From positions 14,088,606 through 14,152,605 of the forward strand of contig OX940865.1 in the NCBI GenBank assembly GCA_954871525.1: DNA of 64,000 bases, written 5' to 3'. Of the stretch, positions 63,001 through 64,000 are shown piece by piece. Position 1 is the first letter of the stretch. The number at the start of each line of letters is the position of its first letter. The notes beneath the pieces are model-generated. The model searched no databases, had not been told where the DNA came from, and worked only from the letters and a program-made list of their open reading frames with translations. A program made the position numbers and the translations under genes. This DNA is from Parietaria judaica (lineage: Eukaryota; Streptophyta; Magnoliopsida; Rosales; Urticaceae).

Positions 63001-63320
63001 TCGTCTTCGTCTTGGCGGCTCAGGGAATCTTTGCAGCATTTTTCAATGGGTGGTTCTATGGGACCCCAGACAAAACCATAGTGAGAGTCTATTGTCACAA
63101 ATAATCTGATTTATTTCCAAAATAGTGTTTATATGTTTGGAATTACTTGATTAAATGTGAATTGATTTTTCAGGTTCATTGGGTTGAAGAGCATGTGTTC
63201 ATTAGGGTTTGGAAGTCTGAGAAATTGGGAACCTTGTTGTATGTTATATTTGCTGAGATCACTTTTTGGGGGGTAGTTTCCGGAATATTGCATAAATTCG
63301 GTATCTATTGGAAGCTTTAG
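59501..63320 (+). CDS. Heparan-alpha-glucosaminide N-acetyltransferase-like membrane protein, 13 exons, 496 aa
   Basis: Exons: 59501-59725, 60065-60202, 60287-60368, 60452-60528, 60886-61001, 61213-61324, 61430-61546, 61644-61735, 62189-62255, 62367-62448, 62540-62631, 62937-63080 and 63174-63320. After a hydrophilic N-terminus, RVATLDAFRGLTIV opens the membrane domain. LMILVDDAGG and IDHSPWNGCTLADFVMPFFL follow; His92 in the HSPWNG block corresponds to the acetyl-accepting His of animal HGSNAT. Later words are YSHAPDELAYGVDMKKIRWC, GVHYGHVLIHFK, FLEWIGMNAMLVFVLAAQG and the end HKFGIYWKL. About ten or eleven helices are present. In animals the family moves acetyl groups across the lysosomal membrane; plants lack heparan sulfate and the plant substrate is not established. 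All introns are GT-AG except intron 11 (62632-62936), whose only in-frame end that restores the family length is TTAATG|CTT, lacking AG. Confidence 0.9.
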
Positions 63321-64000
63321 ACTAAAGAAAATCGTTAGAGTTTGTGACTTGAATTCGACCTTTTCGGGACGGTATGTTTCTACTTTCTAGTTTCGAAGTC
63401 CGATATATTTTTATTAAATATTATAGGTTCTCTATATTCTATTTATACTTTTAGCTATGTCTTTCTTTCTCTTTAATATTTTTAAATTTTAGCAAAACGA
63501 AAAGAAAAAAAAATTCACCTTCTCGTATTTTCTATCTAGTTTGGATTTTCACGTGAAATTCACATGGCGTCGTCTCTTTACAAATGTAGTTTTTTTTTTC
63601 TAAATGAGATTTTCACGGGAAATTTGATATATTACAAAAAGGAAACTTCAGTTTGTATGTCCCAAAATACAAGTTTGAACAAAATTATTCTTGGTTTTAA
63701 TAAATTTCAAACTTATGCTCAAAAACGCTTTTAGTTACTAAGTCGAACACTTTTGCTCTTCAAATTAGACAATTTTCGATTTTAGAAACTTTTAGTCTTT
63801 AATTTAAACATTTTTGTTCTTACCGTTAGATAGTTTTAATTTAATTTAAAAAAAAATTGTCTAAATTTTTTAGACACTTTTGGTCTTTAAGTACACTTTT
63901 GGGACATAATTTTGAAAATTAATAAAAACCGGAGTAATTTCTTTCAAACATATTTATTGGGACATACAAATTGAAATTTTCCTTACAAAATGTGTATCGC
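63321..64000. other. 3' flank of the HGSNAT-like gene, no further gene seen
   Basis: AT-rich DNA with phrases such as TTTTGGTCTTTAA/TTTAGTCTTTAATTTA recurring between 63720 and 63900. These look like a decayed repeat. Confidence 0.5.

Overview
This is eukaryotic nuclear DNA from a flowering plant, most likely a eudicot. The genes have many short introns with plant splice sites, the background is AT-rich, and the families are plant-specific (PLS-class PPR, nodulin-like MFS, POLAR-like, RZ-1). The intergenic space is filled with plant transposons and AT microsatellites. No tRNA, rRNA, CRISPR or organellar segment was seen. I could not name the species.

Layout: a PPR gene enters from the left edge (2-649, +) and its tail has a decayed second copy at 1641-1875. 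A complete 12-exon DEAD-box helicase related to RH57/Rok1 follows on the minus strand (2578-6606). A 2.2 kb solo LTR with a perfect target-site duplication (TSD) lies at 7433-9606. A GC-rich, intronless coding region for a lipid/dolichyl phosphate phosphatase (10822-11490, LPPgamma type) has a probable 3'UTR intron carrying five degenerate repeats. Next are a POLAR-like polarity gene (14590-17265), a foldback transposon (19603-20759), a single-exon gene for a basic Ser/Arg-rich protein (21600-22544), a hAT MITE (25272-25782) and an internally deleted hAT transposon with a dead transposase (26410-28274). Importin alpha of the IMPA-9 type (28660-32702, 11 exons) follows.

The second half is less dense. 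It holds a solo LTR (36500-37111), a small secreted-peptide precursor (38037-39307), a nearly perfect 1 kb palindromic element (about 40945-41975), a nodulin-like/NFD4-type MFS transporter (46146-48991, -) and an RZ-1-type RRM plus zinc-knuckle protein (53721-54698, -). A hAT MITE (55306-56041), a second solo LTR of the same family as the first (56892-57633) and a 13-exon HGSNAT-like membrane acyltransferase (59501-63320) complete it.

The genes are not an operon and act in unrelated housekeeping or developmental roles: ribosome biogenesis, lipid-linked sugar metabolism, nuclear import, cell polarity, RNA binding and membrane transport. From memory, LPPgamma and IMPA-9 are adjacent in Arabidopsis (At5g03080/At5g03070), so part of the order looks like conserved synteny opened up by transposons.

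The most unusual signals are: two consecutive GC-AG introns around a 59-nt exon in the importin gene, one of them containing a large CT/AT/AG palindrome; a possible third GC-AG intron in the POLAR-like gene; an HGSNAT-like intron whose only in-frame 3' boundary ends in TG instead of AG; a W-box-like array plus a GC hairpin inside one solo LTR but not its sibling; octamer arrays at the ends of a hAT element; and repeated duplication of gene tails.
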